In this document: positions 1-6,153 of the stretch, piece by piece
Numbering within the stretch: the first letter of the stretch is position 1
How the letters are laid out: each line of letters starts with the position of its first letter
Origin: Phycisphaerae bacterium
GTDB lineage: Bacteria > Planctomycetota > Phycisphaerae > SM23-33
NCBI GenBank assembly: GCA_022866005.1
Contig: JALHTV010000084.1
Coordinates: 1-7,099 of the forward strand
Reading direction: 5' to 3'
Length of the DNA: 7,099 nucleotides
Position numbers and translations under genes: made by a program
Notes under the pieces: model-generated
Told to the model about the DNA's origin: nothing
Database searches by the model: none
Seen by the model: the letters and a program-made list of their open reading frames with translations, nothing else

Positions 1-562
1 CGTTGTCGCTGGTATCGCCCGCCAGGGCCTGAACGTCCACGGCCTGGGCGGGCGTGTAGCCCTTGGTCGCCTGGACCGCGGCCGCGTCGAGCTGCTCGTA
101 CTTCATCGAGTCGTACAGCATCACGTGCGGGCCGACGATCTGGTCGAGGTCCTTGTCGCGGCTGACGAGCACGACGTCCATCTTGGGCCCGGCGAACTTC
201 TCGGCGGCGGTCGCGAGGATGTCGTCGGCCTCGTAGCCGTCCCGTTGCAGCACGGGGATGCCCAGGGCTTGGATGATCTGCACGATCCGCCCGATCTGGA
301 CGGGCAGGTCCTCGGGCATCGGCTTGCGGGTGACCTTGTAGTCGGCGAACAGGCGCCGGCGGTGCAGCTTCTCCGCCGGCCCGTCCAAGGCCATCGCGAG
401 GTACCGCGGGCTCCGGCCCTGGATGAACTTCAGCAATATCGAGCAGAACACATAGGTCGCGCGGGTCGGCTCACCGGACGGGCTGGTCAAGGTCCGGAAG
501 GGCGCGTAGTACGCCCGGTAGATCTGCGAGTGGCCGTCGATGATGTAGAGTGTCTCGGCCAT
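1..562 (-). CDS. polA: DNA polymerase I, 5'-3' exonuclease domain (N-terminal part, cut by window edge)
   Basis: Only the first 187 residues are inside the window; the rest lies beyond the left edge. They match the FEN-like 5' nuclease domain that removes RNA primers and 5' flaps during replication and repair. The metal-binding acidic residues known from Taq and T5 nucleases are visible in order: D9 (YIIDGHS), D60 (AMALDG), E111/D113/D114 (YEADDIL), D136/D138 (SRDKDLDQ), and D183/D186 (LAGDTSDN). The helical-arch basic stretch is also present (LFADYKVTRKPMPEDL, about 71-86). The ATG at 562 is chosen because the conserved LYIIDGHS strand starts four residues later. No clear Shine-Dalgarno sequence precedes it. 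It starts 16 bp after the marC stop and probably shares that transcript. A stand-alone 5' nuclease cannot be excluded, since the Klenow part is not visible, but a full-length PolA is more likely. Confidence 0.88.
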   Translation of the reverse strand, partial: MAETLYIIDGHSQIYRAYYAPFRTLTSPSGEPTRATYVFCSILLKFIQGRSPRYLAMALDGPAEKLHRRRLFADYKVTRKPMPEDLPVQIGRIVQIIQALGIPVLQRDGYEADDILATAAEKFAGPKMDVVLVSRDKDLDQIVGPHVMLYDSMKYEQLDAAAVQATKGYTPAQAVDVQALAGDTSDN

Positions 563-578
563 GGAAAGGCGCCGTTGC

Positions 579-1163
579 TCAGACGGCCTTACCGGTGAGG
601 ATGGCCGTCAGCCCCTTGCGGACCATCATCACGGCGATGGCGGCCAGGATGAGCATGGCCACCTTGGACACCGCCCGCGAGCCGGCCCTGCCCAGGGCGC
701 GCTCCAGGATGTCGGCACTGAGCAGCACCACGCACCCCAGCGCCACGTTGACCACCACTGCCGCCAGCGTCGGCCACAGCCCGTAGACATCCACCAGCAT
801 CAACGAGGTCGTCAGCACCGCCGGGCCGACGATCAGCGGCGTGCCGATCGGGAAGGCCCCCAGGGTCGGCATCTGGCGGGCGAACTTCACTCCGCTGACC
901 AGGTCCACCGTGGCCAGGACGAACAGCAGCACCCCCCCGGCCACCATGAAGTCGTACTCCGTCACCCCCATCACGCGAAAGACGGCCTTGCCCAGGAAGA
1001 TGAACCCCACCGCCACCGCCAGGGCGGTCACGAAGGACTGGAGCACGATCCTGCGGCGCTCGAGCTTGTCCAGGCCCTCGGTGAGGTTGAGGAAGACGGG
1101 CACTACGCCAATGGCGTCCACCGCCACAAAGATCGGCACGAAGGCCAGCAGAAAGTCTCTCAC
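579..1163 (-). CDS. MarC family (UPF0056) integral membrane protein
   Basis: A 194-residue, very hydrophobic protein of the MarC family, inner-membrane proteins of about 200 residues with around six helices. Early links of MarC to multiple antibiotic resistance in E. coli were not upheld, and the substrate is unknown. Family signs visible here are the first helix with VDAIGVVPVFLNLTEG (15-30), the glycine turn AGGVLLF (75-81), and the half-helix motif FPIGTPLIVGPAVLTT (104-119), which recalls the re-entrant repeats of small transporters. VRKGL (181-185) comes near the C-terminus. The start is a GTG at 1163, chosen because MRDFLLAFVPIFVAVD is the normal family N-terminus and a good AAGGA ribosome-binding sequence lies 8 nt upstream (1172-1176). 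The gene is followed by polA after 16 bp. It diverges from hemB and has its own likely promoter at 1208-1236. The family call is firm; the transport function is not established. Confidence 0.9.
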   Translation of the reverse strand: MRDFLLAFVPIFVAVDAIGVVPVFLNLTEGLDKLERRRIVLQSFVTALAVAVGFIFLGKAVFRVMGVTEYDFMVAGGVLLFVLATVDLVSGVKFARQMPTLGAFPIGTPLIVGPAVLTTSLMLVDVYGLWPTLAAVVVNVALGCVVLLSADILERALGRAGSRAVSKVAMLILAAIAVMMVRKGLTAILTGKAV

Positions 1164-1207
1164 GCGATGGGTCCTTGAAAGGGTCTACCTGGTGGACCGG
1201 CGCCGGC

Positions 1208-1236
1208 ATTATGACCGGGCCGCCACACGGGGGCAA
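1208..1236 (-). promoter_or_regulatory. Putative sigma70-type promoter of marC-polA
   Basis: Read on the minus strand, TTGCCC (1236-1231) and CATAAT (1213-1208, five of six to TATAAT) are separated by exactly 17 bp. The predicted transcript would start near 1201, leaving a leader of about 38 nt that contains the marC ribosome-binding sequence. A perfect 10-bp palindrome CCGGCGCCGG (1197-1206) sits at the predicted start point and could be an operator or chance in GC-rich DNA. The promoter is inferred from sequence alone. Confidence 0.5.
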
Positions 1237-1299
1237 GTAGGGTGAGTTGGACGGAGGTTTGCGATCGTGTTTTGCGCGGCGGACACGGCCCTCCCCCCG

Positions 1300-1305
1300 T
1301 ACAAT
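1300..1305 (+). promoter_or_regulatory. Putative -10 element (TACAAT) of hemB
   Basis: TACAAT matches the -10 consensus in five of six positions and ends 8 nt before the hemB ATG. No convincing -35 hexamer lies 16-18 bp upstream, where the sequence is GC-rich. If this box is used, transcription would begin about 2 nt before the start codon, giving an almost leaderless mRNA. That would agree with the weak ribosome-binding sequence (only GGGAAA, immediately before the ATG). This is inference from spacing. Confidence 0.35.
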
Positions 1306-1313
1306 GGGAAACC

Positions 1314-2309
1314 ATGCCCGGATATCCGCAAAGACGGTTGCGGCGTCTGCGCGCCAATGCCACGCTTCGGGAGATGCTCGCCGGGGTGCGGCTGTCGGCC
1401 TCCGAGCTGATCGCGCCACTGTTCGTCTGCGAGGGGGAAAACCGCCGCGTGGCGATTCCCACGCTGCCCGGCCAGTACCAGCTCTCGGTGGACACTGCGC
1501 TCGAAACCGTCCGCTGCTGGGCGGATGCGGGGTTGCCCGCGGTGCTGCTATTCGGCCTGCCCGCGGCCAAGGACGCCGAGGGGACCTCGGCCTGGGACGC
1601 CCGCGGGCCCGTCCAGCGCCTGACGGGCGAGATCAAGAAGCACCTCCCGCAGACGCTCGTCATCACCGACGTCTGCCTGTGCCAATACACCGACCACGGC
1701 CATTGCGGCGTGCTCCTCCGCCGGCCCGACGGCTCGACGGACGTGGACAACGATGCCACGCTCCAGGCCCTGGCGCGGGTGGCCCTGTCCCACGCCGAGG
1801 CCGGGGCGGACCTGGTCGCCCCCTCAGCCATGATGGACGGGCAGGTCGCGGCGATCCGCTCGGCCCTGGACGGCTCGGCGCTGGGCAACGTGGGCATCCT
1901 GGCCTACGCGATCAAGTTCGCAAGCTCGCTGTACGGCCCCTTCCGCGACGCGGCCGGCTCGGCCCCGGCCTCTGGCGATCGCCGGACCTATCAGATGGAC
2001 CCCCGCAACCCGCGCGGCATCTGGGCCGAGGCCGCCGCTGACATCGAGGAAGGCGCCGACATCCTCATGGTCAAGCCCGCCGGGGCCTACCTGGACGTGA
2101 TCGCCGAGCTGCGCCGCCGGACGGACCTGACGATCGCCGCCTATCACGTCAGCGGGGAGTATGCCGCCCTCAAGGCCGGCGCCGCCGCGGGCGCGCTGGA
2201 GGAGCGCGCGGCCGCCCTGGAGATCACCACGGCCATCAAGCGCGCGGGGGCCGACCTGATCATCACCTACTTCGCCGAGCAGCTCGCCGGGTGGCTCAAA
2301 GGGGTCTAG
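1314..2309 (+). CDS. hemB: Delta-aminolevulinic acid dehydratase (porphobilinogen synthase)
   Basis: Cytosolic enzyme of tetrapyrrole synthesis that condenses two 5-aminolevulinate molecules into porphobilinogen. The 331 residues are full length for the family (usually about 320-340). Both active-site lysines are present: K201 in AYAIKFASSLYGPFRDAAG and the Schiff-base K254 in ILMVKPAGAYLD. The catalytic zinc site is the cysteine type, C121, C123 and C131 in DVCLCQYTDHGHCG, so this is a zinc-dependent enzyme and not the aspartate-rich magnesium type. Other signatures are APSAMMDGQV (169-178), GDRRTYQMDP (221-230) and YHVSGEYAAL (277-286). Small departures from the usual text are YAIKFAS for YSAKYAS and VKPAGAYLD for VKPALPYLD; the catalytic residues are intact. 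The ATG at 1314 is preferred over an in-frame GTG at 1242, which would add 24 residues that do not look like the family. The Nudix gene follows after 2 bp. Confidence 0.97.
   Translation: MPGYPQRRLRRLRANATLREMLAGVRLSASELIAPLFVCEGENRRVAIPTLPGQYQLSVDTALETVRCWADAGLPAVLLFGLPAAKDAEGTSAWDARGPVQRLTGEIKKHLPQTLVITDVCLCQYTDHGHCGVLLRRPDGSTDVDNDATLQALARVALSHAEAGADLVAPSAMMDGQVAAIRSALDGSALGNVGILAYAIKFASSLYGPFRDAAGSAPASGDRRTYQMDPRNPRGIWAEAAADIEEGADILMVKPAGAYLDVIAELRRRTDLTIAAYHVSGEYAALKAGAAAGALEERAAALEITTAIKRAGADLIITYFAEQLAGWLKGV
2298..2304 (+). promoter_or_regulatory. Ribosome-binding sequence of the Nudix gene, inside hemB
   Basis: AAAGGGG lies in the last codons of hemB, 7 nt before the GTG at 2312. This decides the start of the Nudix gene and suggests that its translation depends on the hemB transcript. 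Confidence 0.6.
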
Positions 2310-2311
2310 GC

Positions 2312-3199
2312 GTGCCCCAGCGCAAATCATCCTCGCCCGGCCCGGCTTCCCCGACGGCCAACGGGTCCTGCGATTGCGGGCCGTTCCTCCTGGACGCCCT
2401 GGGGCCGTTCGGCCGCCGCAACGTGACGCTCACCTGGACGGACCGCGAGCGCCGCTCGACGGCGGAGATCGACCGCCTCATCGACCGCGCGTGGGACCAG
2501 GCGATGGACCTCGCGCGGCGGACCGGGCGGAAGCTCTACGACGGGCAACTGTGCCGCCTGATCGACTACGCCGTGAAAGGCCGGACGCTGCACCTGGTGG
2601 CCGGGCCTACCACCTTCCGCGAGTTCCTGGGCACCAACTACGCCAACCCGCACCTGGTCCACACCGCAGGCCCGGAGGTCCTGGCGAGCCCCTTGGGCGT
2701 CTCGGCCGCGGTGATCGCCTCCGACGGCTTCATCGTCCTGGGCCGCCGCAGCGACCAGGTGGCCTGGCACGGAGGCATGGTCCATCCCATCGGCGGCATC
2801 GTGGAGCTGGACGACGCCAGCCGGCCCCAGCACCCGTTCGACGCGATGCGGAAAGAACTGCGAGAGGAAACCGGCACCGTCCCGCGACGCGGCGGGCCCG
2901 CCGTCTGTCTGGGGCTGGTGCGCGACAAGGCCCTCCCGCAGCCGGAGCTGATATTCCGCATCGATGTCGCCGCGGACGTCCGCACGCTGCGGGCGTCAGC
3001 CAAGGGGGCCGTGGAAGGCAATGAGCACAGCGAGCTGGTGGCCGTGCGGGATCGGCCGACCTCGGTGGTCAGCTTCATCGAAAAACACGGCCAGGAGACC
3101 ACACCGGTGGCCCTGGCGACGCTGCTGCTGTACGGGCTGGACCGCTGGGGCAGCGACTGGTTCGCCACCGCTCGCGGCTACCTCCGCAAGCTCCTGTAG
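2312..3199 (+). CDS. Nudix hydrolase, NUDT22-like (possible UDP-sugar hydrolase)
   Basis: A 295-residue protein with a C-terminal Nudix domain (about 125-275). The Nudix box is recognisable but altered: G161-G162 opens it, and KELREETG (181-188) supplies the metal-binding helix, with K181 where the consensus has Arg. The stretch between them is 5-6 residues longer than in the standard motif. The N-terminal half is not a generic Nudix partner: RLIDYAV, then TTFREFLGTN (100-109) and SPLGVSAAVIASDGFIVLGR (126-145), resemble animal NUDT22, which cleaves UDP-glucose and UDP-galactose. This similarity is from memory. The first 45 residues are Pro/Ser/Gly-rich and probably flexible, with an isolated CDC (20-22). 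GTG 2312 is chosen over GTG 2291 because AAAGGGG (2298-2304, inside the end of hemB) lies 7 nt upstream. The gene follows the hemB stop by 2 bp and is probably co-transcribed. The substrate is unproven. Confidence 0.82.
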   Translation: MPQRKSSSPGPASPTANGSCDCGPFLLDALGPFGRRNVTLTWTDRERRSTAEIDRLIDRAWDQAMDLARRTGRKLYDGQLCRLIDYAVKGRTLHLVAGPTTFREFLGTNYANPHLVHTAGPEVLASPLGVSAAVIASDGFIVLGRRSDQVAWHGGMVHPIGGIVELDDASRPQHPFDAMRKELREETGTVPRRGGPAVCLGLVRDKALPQPELIFRIDVAADVRTLRASAKGAVEGNEHSELVAVRDRPTSVVSFIEKHGQETTPVALATLLLYGLDRWGSDWFATARGYLRKLL

Positions 3200-3210
3200 C
3201 GGGCCGCTAC
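3196..3210. repeat. 15-bp palindrome joining two convergent stop codons; possible weak bidirectional terminator
   Basis: GTAGCGG and CCGCTAC are perfect inverted arms around one central G. The TAG stop of the plus-strand Nudix gene (3197-3199) is in the left arm and the TAG stop of the minus-strand MFS gene (3209-3207) is in the right arm. As RNA it can form a six-pair stem with a three-base loop on either strand. There is no clear run of T after it in either direction, so it does not look like a strong intrinsic terminator. It is the only candidate between the two converging transcripts, whose stops are 7 bp apart. Confidence 0.45.
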
Positions 3211-4520
3211 GCTTGTTGCCTGCCGCGCGCCGTCGACAGCAGCACGATCAGCAGCACCGCCGCCGCACCCGCCAAGGCCGCCCCGATCCCAAAGGCCACC
3301 ACCGGCCCGATGGTGCTCCAGAAGACCCCGAACATCAAACTGGCCGGCAAGGCCGACACCCCCACGGCTGCGTGGTAGATGCCAAACGCCGTGCCGCGCT
3401 GCTGGGCGGGCACGAAGTCGGCCACCAGCGCCTTTTCGGCCCCTTCGGTCAGGCCGTAGTAGACCCCATAGGCGACCACCAGGCCCCAGAGCTGCCACGC
3501 CTGCCCCACCGCCGCCAAGCCCAGGTACACCAGCGCATAGACGGCCCAGCCGGCCACGATCAGCGGCCGGCGGCCCAGGCGATCCGACAGCGCCCCGCCG
3601 GGGAAGCTGAAGGCCACCTTGGCCAGGTGCAGCGCGATCCACAGGCCGATCAGGTCCATCACGCTGAGGCCGACGCGCTCCCAGCCGTACAGCATGATGA
3701 ACAGGTCACTGCTGTTTCCCAGGGCGAACAGGATCACGATGCCCACGAAGGCGTAAAAGCCCCGCGGCAGGTCGCGCCAGCCCTTCACGCCGCCCGATGC
3801 CTCACCCGCCGCGGGGGCGGGGACCATCTCGCGGACCTTGCCCACCAGCACCACCATCGCCGCGAGGCCGGGAATGAGGGCGATGGCGAACAGCCACCGC
3901 AGCGCGTGAATCGTCCGCGCGCCGGTCTGCCCGCCGGCCTTGCCGAACCAACCGGTGTGCTCGAACAGCCCACCGCCCAGGAAGGCGTACAGGATGGCGA
4001 TGGCCGCCAGCGGGCCCAGGATCGCCCCGAGATGGTCCATCGCGCGGTGGAAGCCAAAGGCCAGCCCGCGGAACTGCGGGGCGGCCGCCTGGCTGATCAG
4101 GGCGTCGCGCGGGCTGGTGCGGATACCCTTGCCCACGCGATCGGCTAACTTCATGGCCACCACGTGCCACCCGGCCGCCGCCAGGGCCATCATCGGGCGG
4201 AAGACCGCGCTCAGGCCGTAGCCGACCACCACCAAGGCCTTGCGGCGGCCCCACGCGTCGCTCATCCGCCCCGAGACCAGCTTGAGCAGGCTGGCCGCGG
4301 TCTCGGCGACACCTTCCATCAGCCCCACGTAGAACGGCGCCCAGCCCAGCGGCACCAAGCCCGCCAGGAACACCGGCAGCAGCGGGTTCATCATCTCGCT
4401 GGAGAAGTCGGTGAGCAGGCTGACCAGCCCCATCATCAGGACATTGCCGCGAATGGCGGCGCGCCAGGTGGCGTGCGGGGGTGTCTGGGAGGGTCGCTCG
4501 GCCGGGGCGGATTCCGTCAT
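3207..4520 (-). CDS. Major facilitator superfamily (MFS) transporter
   Basis: A 437-residue membrane protein of the usual MFS length, with about twelve helices. The loop after helix 2 carries motif A as GRMSDAWGRRK (84-94), and its copy in the second half is GGALSDRLGRRP (308-319), showing the inner duplication. DRVGKGIRTSPRDALIS (127-143) and FGFHRAMDHLGAILGP (155-170) are typical of a bacterial group that starts with SLLTDFSSEMMNPLLP (34-49). LTEGAEKALVADFVP (357-371) is also typical of this group. The stretch between helices 5 and 6 (about 182-207, with FEHTGWFGKAGGQTGARTI) is longer and more polar than usual. The first 22 residues are cytoplasmic and proline-rich. The ATG at 4520 overlaps the mcsB stop as ATGA, so translation is probably coupled to mcsB; no strong ribosome-binding sequence is seen. 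The substrate cannot be read from the sequence; efflux of a small molecule is a guess. Confidence 0.9.
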   Translation of the reverse strand: MTESAPAERPSQTPPHATWRAAIRGNVLMMGLVSLLTDFSSEMMNPLLPVFLAGLVPLGWAPFYVGLMEGVAETAASLLKLVSGRMSDAWGRRKALVVVGYGLSAVFRPMMALAAAGWHVVAMKLADRVGKGIRTSPRDALISQAAAPQFRGLAFGFHRAMDHLGAILGPLAAIAILYAFLGGGLFEHTGWFGKAGGQTGARTIHALRWLFAIALIPGLAAMVVLVGKVREMVPAPAAGEASGGVKGWRDLPRGFYAFVGIVILFALGNSSDLFIMLYGWERVGLSVMDLIGLWIALHLAKVAFSFPGGALSDRLGRRPLIVAGWAVYALVYLGLAAVGQAWQLWGLVVAYGVYYGLTEGAEKALVADFVPAQQRGTAFGIYHAAVGVSALPASLMFGVFWSTIGPVVAFGIGAALAGAAAVLLIVLLSTARGRQQA

Positions 4521-5590
4521 CGGTCGGGAGGGTCCTGGTTGGCCCCCAGGCGCTTGCGGATGTAGGTGGCGCGGGCCTCGGCGCGCACCAGGCCGTTCAG
4601 TTCCCGCTTGAGGACCTTCTGGAGGTGCGCGGGCTGGCTCAGGAGGAAGATCTCGTTGACGGTCTTGATGTCCACATCGCTGATCAGCCCCAGCGTGACG
4701 CCCAGGCGCAGCAGCGACAGCAGGAAGGTGGTTTCCTGGCTGCTCATGAGCCTGGCCGACCGCAGGATGGCCAGACTGCGCTGCACCTTGTCCTCGATGG
4801 CCGGACCTTGTCGCTGGCGCAGGGAGTCGCGGGCCTGCCGCTCGTATTCCACGAACTTGGGGATCAGCTCCCCGGCGAAGTCCTCGACGATCTGCTCCTC
4901 GCTGACGCCCAGGGTCGTCTGGTTGGACACCTGGAAGAAGTCGCCCAGCGCCTCGGTGCCCTCGCCGTACAGCCCGCGGACCTCCAGGTGCAGGTCCTTG
5001 GCCGCCCGGAGGACCTTCTCGATCTGGCTTGACATCTTCAGCGCCGGCAGGTGCAGCATGGCGCTGACGCGCAGGCCGGTGCCGACGTTCGTGGGGCAGG
5101 CCGTCAGGTACCCGTAGCGGCTGTGGAAGGCGAAGTCCAGGCGCTCTTCCAGCCGGTCGTCCAGGTGAGTGGCTTCGGCGAGGGCTTCGGACATCTGGAG
5201 CCCGCTGCGGAAGGCCTGCATGCGAAGGTGATCTTCCTCGTTGATCATGACCGCCAGGGTCTCCCCGGTGGCGATGGCCACGCCGCGGGGGTGGTCGGCG
5301 GTGGCGTGCTCGCGGGAGATGAGATGGCGCTCCACCAGGAGCTGGCGGTCCAGCGCCCCCGCCGCGGCCACGTCCACGTACAGCACGGTCGGCGCGATGT
5401 TGGCTTGGAGAATCTCACCCCGCAGGCGGTTGGCCACGTCCTGTTTCTGGTCCGTGGTGCAGCGCGACAGGAAGGGCACCCCGGCCAGGTTGCGGGCCAG
5501 GCGCGCGCGGCAGGAGATGACGACGTCCTCCATGGGGCCGGCGCCGCGCAGCCACTCCCCGGCCTGTCGGGTCAGATCCGCCAGCTTCAT
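4517..5590 (-). CDS. mcsB: Protein arginine kinase McsB
   Basis: ATP:guanido-phosphotransferase-fold kinase that phosphorylates arginines in proteins. In Bacillus this marks substrates for ClpCP and inactivates the repressor CtsR. The 357 residues are close to the B. subtilis length. Visible motifs are VVISCRARLARNLAGVPF (23-40), the substrate-side NEEDHLRMQ (117-125), the catalytic Cys at 165 in TACPTNVGTGLR, and GEGTEALGDFFQVSNQTTLG (209-228) of the nucleotide and guanidino site. The C-terminal phosphoarginine-binding motif RDxxRA is present as RAEARA (336-341), with Ala replacing Asp. The ATG at 5590 is set by the family N-terminus, a strong GGAGG 4 nt upstream (5595-5599), and an ATGA overlap with mcsA. 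The reading frame stays open further upstream through mcsA, but that extension is Arg/Pro-rich out-of-frame sequence. No ctsR or clpC is nearby, so the local targets are unknown. Confidence 0.95.
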   Translation of the reverse strand: MKLADLTRQAGEWLRGAGPMEDVVISCRARLARNLAGVPFLSRCTTDQKQDVANRLRGEILQANIAPTVLYVDVAAAGALDRQLLVERHLISREHATADHPRGVAIATGETLAVMINEEDHLRMQAFRSGLQMSEALAEATHLDDRLEERLDFAFHSRYGYLTACPTNVGTGLRVSAMLHLPALKMSSQIEKVLRAAKDLHLEVRGLYGEGTEALGDFFQVSNQTTLGVSEEQIVEDFAGELIPKFVEYERQARDSLRQRQGPAIEDKVQRSLAILRSARLMSSQETTFLLSLLRLGVTLGLISDVDIKTVNEIFLLSQPAHLQKVLKRELNGLVRAEARATYIRKRLGANQDPPDR

Positions 5591-6075
5591 GACGCCTCCA
5601 GCTCCTGTATCTGATCGCGCAGCATGGCGGCCTTTTCGTAGTCTTCGGCGGCGACGGCCTTCTTGAGATCCGCCCGCAGGCGGAGCAGGGCGTTTTGCTT
5701 CTTCTGCTGGCCGCCGCTGCGGTGCGGCGCCTTGCCGACGTGCTGGCTCGCCCCGGCGTGGGCGCCTTCGATCAGCGGGCGCAGGGCCGGCTCGAACGCG
5801 TCGTAATCGTGCGGGCAGCCCAGCAGCTTCTGCTGGCGGAACTCCGCGAACGTCAACCCGCACACGTCGCAGGTCACATTGGCGCCGGCCTGCTGAGAGG
5901 TGTGCATCACGAAGTCCTCCAGCAGCTCGCCCAGGGACATGTTGGTCTTCACGACCACGCCTTCGGCGGCGGCGCAGGCCTGGCAAAACCGGCGTTCGGT
6001 GAGCTTGCCGTCGACCACGTCGGTCAACAGGATCGTGGCGGGCTTGCCGCACTTGTCGCACTTCTCGACGTCCAT
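5587..6075 (-). CDS. mcsA: McsA, zinc-binding activator of McsB, with UVR motif
   Basis: McsA binds and activates the arginine kinase McsB, which is encoded directly downstream with an ATGA overlap. The 162 residues hold two zinc modules. The first has C6-x2-C9 and C31-x2-C34. The second has C69-x2-C72 and then GCPHDY (86-91), where only C87 remains of the expected CxxC; H89 or D90 may be the fourth ligand. A Gly/Lys-rich linker (about 103-128) leads to a UVR-type helical hairpin at 130-162 (LRADLKKAVAAEDYEKAAML). The ATG at 6075 gives the usual start, CDKC near the N-terminus, and has GGAG upstream, though only 3 nt away. An in-frame TTG at 6120 with GAGG 5 nt upstream (6126-6129) would add 15 residues and cannot be ruled out. 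The gap to the preceding pterin-like gene is 78 bp from the ATG. Confidence 0.9.
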   Translation of the reverse strand: MDVEKCDKCGKPATILLTDVVDGKLTERRFCQACAAAEGVVVKTNMSLGELLEDFVMHTSQQAGANVTCDVCGLTFAEFRQQKLLGCPHDYDAFEPALRPLIEGAHAGASQHVGKAPHRSGGQQKKQNALLRLRADLKKAVAAEDYEKAAMLRDQIQELEAS

Positions 6076-6153
6076 ACTCTCCGCATCCCGCCCGCCGGAC
6101 ACGCACGGGCGCTCACTCAATTCTACCTCGCCGCCGCCCCCCGCGCGCGGCGC

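Noticed and set aside
125..598. 157-codon plus-strand open frame opposite polA
   Set aside because: It is antisense to a clear 5' nuclease with all metal-binding residues. Its His/Asp/Gly/Leu-rich composition is typical of the antisense of GC-rich genes.
561..1178. 205-codon plus-strand frame, very rich in His and Gln, opposite marC
   Set aside because: The His/Gln-rich text comes from reading hydrophobic MarC codons backwards. It has no family resemblance.
1242..1313. 24-residue N-terminal extension of HemB from GTG 1242
   Set aside because: The added residues are unlike HemB, there is no good ribosome-binding sequence before GTG 1242, and the TACAAT box lies inside the extension.
1160..1897. 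245-codon minus-strand frame opposite hemB
   Set aside because: Ser/Arg/Pro-rich antisense frame over a highly conserved enzyme, without any recognisable domain.
2964..4148. 394-codon plus-strand frame opposite the MFS gene
   Set aside because: Long, but made of His/Gln/Arg-rich low-complexity text and antisense to a transporter with both motif A copies intact. It also begins inside the Nudix gene out of frame.
5591..6106. Extension of mcsB upstream to 6106 giving a 529-residue protein
   Set aside because: The extra part is mcsA sequence in a wrong frame (Arg/Gly/Pro-rich). McsB begins naturally at ATG 5590 with a strong GGAGG and the family N-terminus.
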